A DNA stretch of 64,000 bases. Source: JBBDMU01 sp040905685 (GTDB lineage: Bacteria > Bacteroidota > Rhodothermia > Balneolales > Natronogracilivirgulaceae). A program made the translations under genes and the position numbers. Of this stretch, positions 18,082 to 26,696 are shown in pieces; positions within the stretch are counted from its first letter, which is position 1, and every line of letters begins with the position of its first letter. Location of the stretch: NCBI GenBank assembly GCA_040905685.1, contig JBBDRB010000101.1, positions 12,569-76,568 on the forward strand, in the 5' to 3' direction. Under the pieces are notes generated by a model, which saw only the letters and a program-made list of their open reading frames with translations, ran no database searches and had not been told where the DNA came from.

Positions 18082-19416
18082 ATGCCACTGGTGATTTTGC
18101 TGGGGGGGGGAGGCTTATACTTTTTGCTGTATTCACGCTTTCTTCCCTATCGGCATATGAGCCATGGTATAGAAGTGCTCAGCGGTAAGTATGTTGACCC
18201 GGATGCTCCCGGTGATATAACCCCTTTGCAGGCCTTGTCGAGTGCCCTGGCGGCAACGGTTGGAATGGGAAACATAGGCGGAGTGGCCATAGCCATTGTC
18301 GTGGGCGGACCGGGGGCCCTGTTCTGGATGTGGGTCAGCGCCCTGATCGGAATGGCTACCAAGTTCTTCACCTGCACATTGTCTATTATGTACCGCGGCA
18401 GGGACAGCAGCGGAAAATTGCAGGGCGGGCCTATGTACTATATCACCGAGGGGCTCGGACCCAAATGGAAACCCTTAGCCGCTTTTTTTAGCTTCAGCGG
18501 ACTGGTGGGCTGTTTGCCCATGTTTCAGGCCAATCAGTTAACGCAAATTTTGAGGAATGATTTTATCATACCCAACGGGTTGGCCACGGCCGATGCCCAT
18601 TTGCTGTCTGATTTCGTGGTGGGGCTCATCCTGGTTGGCATTATATCGATAGTGATCTTTGGTGGCATTAAGCGGATCGGCCAGGTAGCCATGAGTCTGG
18701 TGCCGCTGATGGTACTGGTCTATGTAGGGGCGGTACTATACATCATTTCCCTGCATGTTGCCGAAATACCGTATTACCTGACCCTGATCGTAACCGATGC
18801 CTTTAGCGGCCAGGCGGCGGCCGGGGGGGCCGTAGGGTCGGTTATTGTGACCGGGTTCAGAAGGGCGGCATTTTCCAATGAGGCCGGCATTGGAACAGAG
18901 GCCATGGCGCACGGGGCGGCTCAGAACAGCGAACCCGTGCGCGAAGGACTGGTAGGCATGCTTGAACCGGCCATCGACACCCTGCTCGTCTGCACAATGA
19001 CGGCCCTTGCCATACTGATGACCGGGGTCTGGCAAACCAGTGATATGGACGGCATCTCCCTGACCTCTCAGGCTTTCTCGGCTGCCATGCCTGTAGCGGG
19101 CAGCTATATTCTGCTTTTTTGTGTGTTGGTCTTTAGCATCACGACCATGTTTACCTACTCCTACTACGGAACGAAATGCCTGGGGTTCCTGATCGGGGCT
19201 GAACGCCAGCATTATTACAACTATTTTTACATGTTTTCCATTCTCTTTGGCTCCATAGCCTCCATCACGGCCGTCATCAGCATGATAGATGGCATGTTTG
19301 CCATGATGGCGATCCCAACGATGACCGCCACCCTGTTGCTTTCGCCTAAGGTCTATCAGGCCACGGTCGACTATTTTAACCGAAGGAGAGCGGATTCCGG
19401 GATGAATGACCGCTAA
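18082..19416 (+). CDS. Sodium:alanine/glycine symporter (AGCS family)
   Basis: This inner-membrane amino-acid carrier of 444 or more residues contains the family pattern LSSALAATVGMGNIGGVA, GGPGALFWMWVSALIGMATKF, GGPMYYI, FSNEAGIGTEAMAHGAA and SYYGTKC. The first ATG is 18082, but codons upstream in the same frame encode ILQHIENFFVAFADFAWG, the usual amphipathic start of AGCS proteins. The frame is open back to a TGA at 17998 with no ATG, GTG or TTG, only CTG (18019, 18031) and ATT (18016). The true start is therefore probably upstream and non-standard, or a small sequence error lies there. It probably imports alanine or glycine with Na+. Confidence 0.9.
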   Translation: MPLVILLGGGGLYFLLYSRFLPYRHMSHGIEVLSGKYVDPDAPGDITPLQALSSALAATVGMGNIGGVAIAIVVGGPGALFWMWVSALIGMATKFFTCTLSIMYRGRDSSGKLQGGPMYYITEGLGPKWKPLAAFFSFSGLVGCLPMFQANQLTQILRNDFIIPNGLATADAHLLSDFVVGLILVGIISIVIFGGIKRIGQVAMSLVPLMVLVYVGAVLYIISLHVAEIPYYLTLIVTDAFSGQAAAGGAVGSVIVTGFRRAAFSNEAGIGTEAMAHGAAQNSEPVREGLVGMLEPAIDTLLVCTMTALAILMTGVWQTSDMDGISLTSQAFSAAMPVAGSYILLFCVLVFSITTMFTYSYYGTKCLGFLIGAERQHYYNYFYMFSILFGSIASITAVISMIDGMFAMMAIPTMTATLLLSPKVYQATVDYFNRRRADSGMNDR

Positions 19417-19516
19417 GCTCACCTTGCTTTTTCCAGTTAAGTATACTACCTCAGGGAGTGCAAATTGTCACATTTTTCATTATCCTCAATGTAGTTCACA
19501 TTCACAAAAGGTATCG

Positions 19517-21136
19517 ATGAAAAAAATTGCGTTAATCTTCACCTTGTTCTTTTTTGTACTTGGGTTAACTTCATGGCAGGGGCAATCGTTTGATGTCATT
19601 ATAAAAAACGGAACGATATACGACGGCTCCGGTAATAAGCCCTATACCGGCGATATTGCCATTCTCAATGGCAGAATAGTTCAGATAGGGGGATTGGATG
19701 ATGCTGCGGCCCGAGAAGTCATCGATGCATCCGGAAAGGCCGTGTCACCGGGATTCATCAACGTGCTGAGCTGGGCTGCCAACCCTCTTCTTGCGGACGG
19801 GCGCTCAATGAGTAATATAAAGCAGGGGGTCACGCTTGAGGTATTTGGAGAAGGATGGTCTATGGGTCCGGTTCCGGGAAACAATCAGGAGTGGAATACG
19901 CTTGATGAGTTTTTGGTGCATCTGGCCGGCAGCGGCGTCTCTGCCAATGTGGCCTCCTTTGTGGGCGCGACAACCGTTCGTCAATACGTACTGGGTAATG
20001 CCGATCGCGTGCCCAACGCAAATGAGCTTAACCAGATGGGGAAACTGGTGAGGCAGGCCATGGAAGACGGGGCCCTGGGGCTGGGGACCTCGCTGATCTA
20101 CGCACCTGCTTTTTTTGCCGGGACTGAAGAATTGATCGCCTTATCGAAGGTCGTTGCCGAATATGACGGCTTGTATATCTCCCACCTTCGCAGTGAGGGA
20201 AACCGTTTCGAAGAATCCGTTGATGAACTCATCCGCATTTCGAAAGAGGCGGGGGTACGGGCCGAAATATTTCATCTGAAGGCAGCCGGCGAACCGAACT
20301 GGCACAAGCTGGACACCGTGATAGATAAAATTGAAGCGGCCCGGGCCGGGGGACTCAGCATTAGTGCCAATATGTACGCCTATACGGCAGCCTCCACCAG
20401 CCTGGCTGCCATCATGCCTCCATGGACGAACGAGGGGGGGCATGAGGCCTGGATACGGAGATTAAATGATCCGGAGTTGAGAAAGAAGATTACCGAGGAG
20501 ATCGGGAGCCCGTCGGATGAGTGGGAAAACTTTTATCTGGCTGCCGGCACCCCCGACAATATAATCCTGACCGGGTTGCATGAAGATAGTCTGAGGCATT
20601 ACAATGGAGCCAGCCTTGCCGAGATCTCCGGGCAAAGGGGAACTCACCCCATAGATACAGCCATAGACCTGACCATAAAGGATAACCGCCGCATAGGGGC
20701 TGTTTACTTTTTAATGTCAGATGAAAACGTAGAAAAGCAAATCCGTTTGCCCTGGATGAGCTTCGGATCTGACGGAGGATCCTTTTCCGACAGTATGGGG
20801 AGTATGGTCCATCCCCGGGCTTTTGGTAATTTTGCCAGGGTGCTGGGTAAATACGTCCGTGAAGAACAGATTATTCCCCTGGAGGAAGCCATCTATAAAA
20901 TGACAGCCCTGCCGGCGGACAATTTGCGGATAAAGAACCGGGGGAGCCTGAAACTCGGATATCAGGCCGATATTGTAATTTTTGACCCCGCAACGATACA
21001 AGACAATGCCACCTATGAAAACCCCCACCAGTATGCCACCGGCGTGGATCACGTATTTGTCAACGGCATTCAGGTTTTGGATAATGGAAGGCATACCGGA
21101 GCGATGCCCGGACAAGTGGTTCGAAGGAGCAAATAG
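19517..21136 (+). CDS. Secreted N-acyl-D-amino-acid deacylase-like amidohydrolase
   Basis: Translation most likely begins at ATG 19517 (MKKIALIFTLFFFVLGL, a signal peptide), after AAAAGG; the longer upstream frame has no support. The roughly 539-residue protein follows the D-aminoacylase plan: composite N-terminal beta sandwich (DGSGNKPYTGDIAILNGRIV), TIM barrel, and C-terminal GSLKLGYQADIVIFDP. The metal motif H-x-H expected after PGFI is replaced by NVLSWA, and the bridging cysteine region reads EVFGEGWSMG. The later ligands are kept (YISHLRSEG, EIFHLKAAG, SFGSDGG). It may use only one metal site or a different substrate. It probably acts in the periplasm on N-acyl D-amino acids or dipeptides. 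Confidence 0.85.
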   Translation: MKKIALIFTLFFFVLGLTSWQGQSFDVIIKNGTIYDGSGNKPYTGDIAILNGRIVQIGGLDDAAAREVIDASGKAVSPGFINVLSWAANPLLADGRSMSNIKQGVTLEVFGEGWSMGPVPGNNQEWNTLDEFLVHLAGSGVSANVASFVGATTVRQYVLGNADRVPNANELNQMGKLVRQAMEDGALGLGTSLIYAPAFFAGTEELIALSKVVAEYDGLYISHLRSEGNRFEESVDELIRISKEAGVRAEIFHLKAAGEPNWHKLDTVIDKIEAARAGGLSISANMYAYTAASTSLAAIMPPWTNEGGHEAWIRRLNDPELRKKITEEIGSPSDEWENFYLAAGTPDNIILTGLHEDSLRHYNGASLAEISGQRGTHPIDTAIDLTIKDNRRIGAVYFLMSDENVEKQIRLPWMSFGSDGGSFSDSMGSMVHPRAFGNFARVLGKYVREEQIIPLEEAIYKMTALPADNLRIKNRGSLKLGYQADIVIFDPATIQDNATYENPHQYATGVDHVFVNGIQVLDNGRHTGAMPGQVVRRSK

Positions 21137-21184
21137 GTTTTCAGAATGGAAACGAACTGATAATAATAACAAATAATACCTGGC

Positions 21185-22588
21185 ATGAGTACCTATAAAT
21201 TTTTTGATGATGTAAACAGGAATTTTGACAAAGCGGCAAAATACACAGATCTTGATGTCGGCATATTAAATCAAATTAAAATATGCAACAGCACCTATCA
21301 CGTAACCTTCCCGGTTAAAAGGGATGACGGCACCATCGATACGATACATGGCTGGAGGGCCCAGCACAGCCACCATAAGCTGCCCGCCAAGGGGGGGATC
21401 CGCTATAGCATGCAGGTAAACGAAGATGAAGTTACGGCGCTTGCGGCCTTAATGACGTATAAATGCGCGGTGGTGGATGTGCCGTTTGGCGGAGCCAAAG
21501 GCGGGATACAGATTGACCGGAACAAGTATTCAGTCGGTGAACTGGAGCGTATCACCAGACGGTATACCTTTGAACTCGTCCAAAAAAACTTTCTGGGTCC
21601 GGGCCTGGATGTTCCGGCTCCTGATTACGGAACAGGGGAACAGGAAATGGCATGGATCATGGACACCTACCGGGCGATGAATCCGAGCATTGACGCTTCG
21701 GGTTGTGTAACGGGCAAGCCCATCCATCAATCCGGCATCCGCGGGCGAAAAGAGGCCACCGGGCGCGGGGTATATTTCGGGGTGAGGGAGGCCTGCCGGA
21801 ATACCGAAGACATGAAAGAGCTGGGCCTGAAAGCCGGTCTGGACGGGAAGACAATGGTCGTTCAGGGCCTGGGTAATGTTGGCTATCATTCAGCAAAATA
21901 CCTTCAGGAGGCCGGAGTCGTGCTGACCGGAATTGCTGAGGCCCAGGGATCCATTCATAATCCCAAAGGAATGGATGTTGATAAGGTAATGGCGCACTGG
22001 AAAGAAACCGGGTCCATACTGAACTTTCCCGGTGCAAGTAACATTCCGGAACCCGGCAATGCGTTGGAACTGGAATGTGATATCCTGGTACCCGCGGCAC
22101 TCGAAAATCAGATTAATGAAGAAAATGCGTCTAAGATAAAAGCCAGGATCATTGCAGAGGCCGCCAACGGACCAACAACCAGCAAGGCGCATGACCTATT
22201 GAAGGCGAGGGGCGCGTTAATAATACCTGATAATTATCTTAACGCCGGTGGGGTGACGGTATCGTTCTTTGAGTGGTTAAAAAATCTTTCTCACGTCCGC
22301 TTTGGCCGGATGGACAGACGATATGAGGAGAGTGCCGTTAAGAAACTTCTGGCGGCTGTGGAAACCGTTTCAACCGGCACCTTCTCCAAAAAAGTAATTG
22401 AGGAACTGGTGAAGGGGGCGGATGAAAGAGCGATTGTCGACTCGGGGCTGGAAGATACCATGATCATAGCTTACAATGAGATAAGAGAAATAAGAAACGA
22501 ACATAAGATCGATCTCAGAACGGCTGCTTTTGTCAGTGCCATTTTGAAAATCGGACTGTCATATCGCCAACTGGGAATATTTCCGTAG
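21185..22588 (+). CDS. gdhA: Glutamate dehydrogenase (Glu/Leu/Phe/Val family)
   Basis: This 467-residue enzyme interconverts glutamate with 2-oxoglutarate and ammonium. The substrate domain contains HHKLPAKGGIRYS and LMTYKCAVVDVPFGGAKGG, with the catalytic and binding lysines, then PAPDYGTGEQEMAW. The Rossmann domain contains VVQGLGNVGYHSAKYL. AEAANGPTT and PDNYLNAGGVTVSFFEW are the expected active-site elements. The GLGNVG nucleotide fingerprint is followed by a short acidic-free strand, so the NAD versus NADP preference is not clear. It sits between an amidohydrolase and ftsY. A leucine or phenylalanine dehydrogenase is less likely given the length. Confidence 0.94.
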   Translation: MSTYKFFDDVNRNFDKAAKYTDLDVGILNQIKICNSTYHVTFPVKRDDGTIDTIHGWRAQHSHHKLPAKGGIRYSMQVNEDEVTALAALMTYKCAVVDVPFGGAKGGIQIDRNKYSVGELERITRRYTFELVQKNFLGPGLDVPAPDYGTGEQEMAWIMDTYRAMNPSIDASGCVTGKPIHQSGIRGRKEATGRGVYFGVREACRNTEDMKELGLKAGLDGKTMVVQGLGNVGYHSAKYLQEAGVVLTGIAEAQGSIHNPKGMDVDKVMAHWKETGSILNFPGASNIPEPGNALELECDILVPAALENQINEENASKIKARIIAEAANGPTTSKAHDLLKARGALIIPDNYLNAGGVTVSFFEWLKNLSHVRFGRMDRRYEESAVKKLLAAVETVSTGTFSKKVIEELVKGADERAIVDSGLEDTMIIAYNEIREIRNEHKIDLRTAAFVSAILKIGLSYRQLGIFP

Positions 22589-22629
22589 GGAAGCGGGTAT
22601 TTGGTTACTAATCTTAAAATAAGGTAATA

Positions 22630-23583
22630 ATGGGTTTGTTTGACAGCCTCGGCTTCAAGAAGAAAGAAGATGAATTAAAAGACGGTCTCGAGAAAAGCCG
22701 CAGTGGTTTGCTTAATAAGCTAGGCAAGGCTTTGGCGGGGAAGGATAGGGTTGATGATGAAGTTCTCGATGATCTGGAAGAAATTTTGATCTCTTCGGAC
22801 GTGGGAGTCACAACCACTCTCGAGGTCATAAAACGAATTGAAAAACGGGTTGCCCGTGATAAGTATGTTGGCAACGATGAGCTGCAGCAGATCCTCCGGG
22901 AAGAGATCCTCGGACTGCTGAAGGATAATGCGGCTGACAAACCTGCGGAATTTGGTGCCGGATTGTCCAACAAGCCTCACGTAGTGCTGATCGTGGGGGT
23001 GAACGGTGTCGGGAAGACGACGACCATAGGCAAGCTTGCCCGGCACTATAAAGCAGCCGGTAAATCGGTGCTGCTGGGTGCGGCCGATACGTTCAGGGCA
23101 GCTGCGGTCAATCAATTGAAGATCTGGAGCGAACGTGCCGATGTTCCCCTGATCCAGCAGGGACAGAACGCGGATCCGGCTGCTGTGGCTTACGACACGG
23201 TTGCATCGGCCAAAGCCCGGGGAACAGAGGTGGTATTAATAGACACGGCAGGCCGGCTTCATAATAAACGGGCCTTAATGGATGAGCTTAGCAAAATAAA
23301 ACGGGTAATGGACAAAATTGTGCCCGGAGCCCCCCATGAAGTGCTCCTGGTACTCGATGCTTCAACAGGCCAGAATGCACTGCAGCAGGCCAGAGCATTC
23401 ACCGAAGCCGTGGATATAACCGGGCTGGTGCTGACCAAGCTGGATGGCACGGCAAAGGGAGGCATTGTCATCGGGATTTCATCGGAACTCGATGTGCCGG
23501 TAAAATACATCGGGGTTGGAGAGAAAATTCACCAGTTGCAGGTATTTGACCGGGTGAATTTCGTCAACGCTTTATTTGGATGA
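22630..23583 (+). CDS. ftsY: Signal recognition particle receptor FtsY
   Basis: FtsY is the SRP receptor GTPase that docks ribosome-nascent chain complexes at the membrane. The 317-residue protein has a short basic/acidic start (MGLFDSLGFKKKEDELKDGL) in place of a long A domain, then the N and G domains: GVNGVGKTTTIGKLA (G1), DTFRAAAVNQL (G2), LIDTAGR (G3), TKLDGTAKGG (G4) and GVGEKIHQLQVFD with F-x-x-ALFG at the end. The short form lacking the A domain is usual in many bacteria. An AT-rich hairpin follows the stop. Confidence 0.97.
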   Translation: MGLFDSLGFKKKEDELKDGLEKSRSGLLNKLGKALAGKDRVDDEVLDDLEEILISSDVGVTTTLEVIKRIEKRVARDKYVGNDELQQILREEILGLLKDNAADKPAEFGAGLSNKPHVVLIVGVNGVGKTTTIGKLARHYKAAGKSVLLGAADTFRAAAVNQLKIWSERADVPLIQQGQNADPAAVAYDTVASAKARGTEVVLIDTAGRLHNKRALMDELSKIKRVMDKIVPGAPHEVLLVLDASTGQNALQQARAFTEAVDITGLVLTKLDGTAKGGIVIGISSELDVPVKYIGVGEKIHQLQVFDRVNFVNALFG

Positions 23584-23595
23584 ATATCTGCTTTT

Positions 23596-23633
23596 AATTT
23601 AAATAGTTATTTAATCAAATAATTACTTAAATT
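23596..23633 (+). terminator. AT-rich hairpin downstream of ftsY
   Basis: AATTTAAATAGTTATTT (23596-23612) pairs with AAATAATTACTTAAATT (23617-23633) around a 4-base loop, with one wobble and one mismatch over 17 positions. It lies between ftsY and the CHAT gene. It lacks a GC-rich stem, so it could be a weak terminator or an operator rather than a strong stop. Confidence 0.35.
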
Positions 23634-23668
23634 GCCCTCCGCTGTAAATATATAATTATTTATATACC

Positions 23669-25213
23669 ATGTATAATAAGCAGATAAGGGTATTCATTGC
23701 TGTTTTTGTGTATATGGGGTTGAGTTCAGGCTTGAAGGCTCAATCACCCGTTGCACCCCATTCTATTGCCGCGGCCTCTGAAATGGCCTGGCCTGAAGTG
23801 GAAAGAGTAATAAAGCTGGCTGAGATGCACTATTTCATGAAATCGGATAGTGCCTATTATTATGCCGAGCTTGCATTTATTCCGGTAGAAGATCAGCACA
23901 GGATGGATGGGATGCACAGCGGGTATGTCTCGTTCTGTAACCTTGTTGCTTCCTGGTATGTGACCGTGGAAGATCACATCAATGCATACCGGTGGATAAA
24001 TGCGGCTAAGGCTCGTCGTTTCGGGGAGGATGTGGAAGTTCGTGCCGGCTTTGGATATTTTGAACCGGTGACCCTGGATGAGGCCAGGGCCTATTGCGGA
24101 CCGGGGACCCTGATCCTGGAGTATTCATTTTCGGATTCCAGGCTGACAGGCCTGGCCATCTCCCAAAGCAAAACCCTGGGTTGGGTGGTTCAGAACCAGG
24201 TGATCGACGATCAAAAAAACCGTTACATCGATAATTTGATAACCGTGTTCCGCGATTCGGTACAGGATAAGCGTCCCGTGGGTGAGATCATGCAAGCGGG
24301 TGGAAAACTGGCTGAACTGCTTATCGCCCCGGCCGGGGACCTGTTGAAAAAATCTTATCGGTTGATTATCGTAGTGGATGGCCTGCTGGCCCTCTTACCC
24401 TTTGAAGCCTTGATCTGGAATGAGAATTATCTGATTCAGGACTATCAGATTAAATACACACCGTCTGTCAGGGCCCTTTCACGCAAAGCTGAAGCCGGCA
24501 TGGAGTTTGATCAGGATATGCTTCAGATCGCTAACCCCGATTATGAAAACGTCCGGGTAAATCCGGCCGTCTCGTTTACGTCCCTGCCATCCAGTATGCT
24601 TGAAGCTCAGGCCATTTCCCGGCTCTTTGACAAGGTAATCACCCTGAGTGGTAAGGATGCACGGGAAAGTATCTTAAAGAGCATAGACCTGACCCGGTAC
24701 AGATACCTGCATTTTGCTACACATGGCTATTATAATGAAAAAAATCCCGGTTTAAGCGGTCTCGTTCTGGCCCAGGAAGCGGAGACCTTTCCCTTGGCCG
24801 ACCGGGAGGATGGTTTTCTGCGCAGCAGGGAAATTCCTTTTCTGGTTCTTAAGACCGATCTTGTTGTATTAAGCGGGTGTGAGACCGGCTTAGGCAAAAG
24901 AGAGCGTGGTAAGGGCATCCTGGGGCTGCAGCATGCTTTTTTACAGGCCGGAGCATCGACCGTGGTCGTCAGTTTGTGGCCGGTGTATGATCGCAGCACG
25001 TCCCTGCTGATGACCAAGTTTTATCAGGGCCTGATACAATACGATGCCGAAAGCCGCCGCTGGTTCCCGGTGCTGAAAGAATGGATGGGCTGGGATACCG
25101 ATACATTTGGTTATAAGGCGGCGGCCATGCGCAATGCAAAACTGGCGCTTCTGGAGAATGAAGACTATTATCATCCGGTATACTGGGCTCCGTTTATCGT
25201 AACCGGTGAATAG
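23669..25213 (+). CDS. Secreted CHAT-domain peptidase-like protein
   Basis: The 514-residue protein begins with a signal peptide (about 1-25, ending GLKAQS). A helical region follows (about 30-130), then a caspase-like CHAT domain (about 200-514). The CHAT hallmarks are YLHFATHGYYNEKNPGLSGL, with catalytic His352, and VVLSGCETGLGK, with Cys404, followed by GILGLQHAFLQAGASTVVVS and PVYDRSTSLLMTKFY. Most CHAT proteins have long TPR arrays; here only a short helical segment is visible. It would act in the periplasm or outside the cell as a cysteine protease with unknown target. It is convergent with rho, 10 bases apart. Confidence 0.88.
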   Translation: MYNKQIRVFIAVFVYMGLSSGLKAQSPVAPHSIAAASEMAWPEVERVIKLAEMHYFMKSDSAYYYAELAFIPVEDQHRMDGMHSGYVSFCNLVASWYVTVEDHINAYRWINAAKARRFGEDVEVRAGFGYFEPVTLDEARAYCGPGTLILEYSFSDSRLTGLAISQSKTLGWVVQNQVIDDQKNRYIDNLITVFRDSVQDKRPVGEIMQAGGKLAELLIAPAGDLLKKSYRLIIVVDGLLALLPFEALIWNENYLIQDYQIKYTPSVRALSRKAEAGMEFDQDMLQIANPDYENVRVNPAVSFTSLPSSMLEAQAISRLFDKVITLSGKDARESILKSIDLTRYRYLHFATHGYYNEKNPGLSGLVLAQEAETFPLADREDGFLRSREIPFLVLKTDLVVLSGCETGLGKRERGKGILGLQHAFLQAGASTVVVSLWPVYDRSTSLLMTKFYQGLIQYDAESRRWFPVLKEWMGWDTDTFGYKAAAMRNAKLALLENEDYYHPVYWAPFIVTGE

Positions 25214-25223
25214 TAAACGGATC

Positions 25224-26468
25224 TTACCCATAGGCCGCAATCTGGTTCAGCAGTTCTTCGTTGCTGTCGGTCCGGTTGAGGACCTGAAGCAGGCTGACCA
25301 TAGACTCTTTGGAAGATTTCTTTAGCAGATACCGCCTGACCATATTCCGCTCTTCCATGGAATCGTCAATAAATTTATCTTCATTCCGGGTCCCCGATGC
25401 GGAAATGTTTATAGCCGGGAAAACCCGGTCATTTGCAAGGTCACGGTCCAGCACAAGCTCCATATTACCCGTGCCCTTGAATTCTTCGAATATAAGATCA
25501 TCCATCCGTGAATTGGTCTCAACCAGACAGGTCGCTATTATGGTCAGCGATCCTCCGTTTTCTATTTTTCGGGCTGAACCGAAGATCTTTTTAGGGATCT
25601 CCAGCGCTCTTATATCCAGGCCGCCGGAAAGCGTTCGTCCGCTGTTGGATTGTGCGGCGTTATAGGCCCGTCCCATCCTGGTAAGTGAATCGATGAGCAG
25701 CACCGAATCTTTACCCATTTCAGCCAGCCTTTTAACGTAGCCTAACGCCAATTCAGAAATGCGGGTATGACTGTCTGTGGTTTTATCGTTTGAGGAGGCA
25801 AATACACGGCCTTTTGTCGTCCGCATGAAATCCGTCACTTCTTCCGGCCGTTCATCAACCAGTAAAATGGCCAGATGAATGTCATCATCGGATTCATCGA
25901 TGGATTTGGCAATTTTCTTCAGCAGAACCGTCTTCCCGGTCCTGGGCGGGGCCACAATAAGGGCCCTCTGTCCTTTGCCAATGGGTGCGATCAGGTCAAT
26001 GACCCGCTGTTCAATCTCATCGGGCCTTTTTGATAACTTGATCTGATCAACGGGCATGATCGGCGTCTGCAGTTCAAAACGATTGGCCATAACCCAGTTA
26101 TCGGGACTAAGTCCGTTAATGGTATGCACCGTATGTACCCTGTGGTTCCCTTTTTGGTCCTGTTCAAGTTCTGCTTCCAAAACCAGTCCGGGCTTGATAT
26201 TGTAAAAACGAACCTGGTCCTGGGTTAGAAATGGGTCTTTGGGTGTTGAGGTAAATTCGTGATCCAGTTTTCTGAGAAAGCCGAACCCCTTTTCATTAAG
26301 CTCAACTACACCGTTGTATTCACCGGCCGGCTTGACATGCTCATTGTCCAGGAAATAGGGGATAAAAGCCTGGGGCGTCCCTTTTTTCTTCTTAAAGCGA
26401 CCTCCGCCTCCCCCTTTTTTCTTCTTTTGTTTCCGTTTGTTTTGGTTCTTATCGCGATAATTGTTCAT
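25224..26468 (-). CDS. rho: Transcription termination factor Rho
   Basis: Rho is the hexameric RNA helicase that terminates transcription. The 414-residue protein has the cold-shock RNA-binding domain (about 48-118, ELNEKGFGFLR) and the ATPase core with Walker A PPRTGKT (174-180), LLVDERPEEVTDF, SLTRMGRAYN, GSARKIENGGSLTIIAT and FEEFKGTGNMEL. The N-terminal helix bundle of E. coli Rho is missing. In its place is a basic/glycine segment (residues 8-31: NKRKQKKKKGGGGGRFKKKK). This shortens the protein but probably adds nonspecific RNA affinity. It is convergent with the CHAT gene. Confidence 0.97.
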   Translation of the reverse strand: MNNYRDKNQNKRKQKKKKGGGGGRFKKKKGTPQAFIPYFLDNEHVKPAGEYNGVVELNEKGFGFLRKLDHEFTSTPKDPFLTQDQVRFYNIKPGLVLEAELEQDQKGNHRVHTVHTINGLSPDNWVMANRFELQTPIMPVDQIKLSKRPDEIEQRVIDLIAPIGKGQRALIVAPPRTGKTVLLKKIAKSIDESDDDIHLAILLVDERPEEVTDFMRTTKGRVFASSNDKTTDSHTRISELALGYVKRLAEMGKDSVLLIDSLTRMGRAYNAAQSNSGRTLSGGLDIRALEIPKKIFGSARKIENGGSLTIIATCLVETNSRMDDLIFEEFKGTGNMELVLDRDLANDRVFPAINISASGTRNEDKFIDDSMEERNMVRRYLLKKSSKESMVSLLQVLNRTDSNEELLNQIAAYG

Positions 26469-26630
26469 ATAACAGCATTATTATGCACAGGTAATATTGA
26501 ACCGGTTAGTGATTCTATGCCGGTCCGCTTGTATTATTAGGTTGGAAAAATATAGTTAAAAGCTTTGGCAGCTATTATTTAGTACTATTCGATCGTTCTG
26601 AGGAGAGTGGAGTTCGTTCTTAGGAAAGAG

Positions 26631-26663
26631 ATTCCGGCCACCGTGTTTTGAGGTGTCCGGATT
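26631..26663 (-). terminator. Possible terminator hairpin after TPR gene
   Basis: On the minus strand, just beyond the TPR gene stop, CCGG-x-CACC pairs with GGTG-x-CCGG around a 9-base loop, with one internal mismatch and a short outer extension. The T-run that follows is weak (CTCTTT). It is a plausible end signal for the long minus-strand cluster from glgB to the TPR gene. Confidence 0.35.
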
Positions 26664-26696
26664 CCCTGAAACCGCAGTTAATTTTAGGATAACGTA

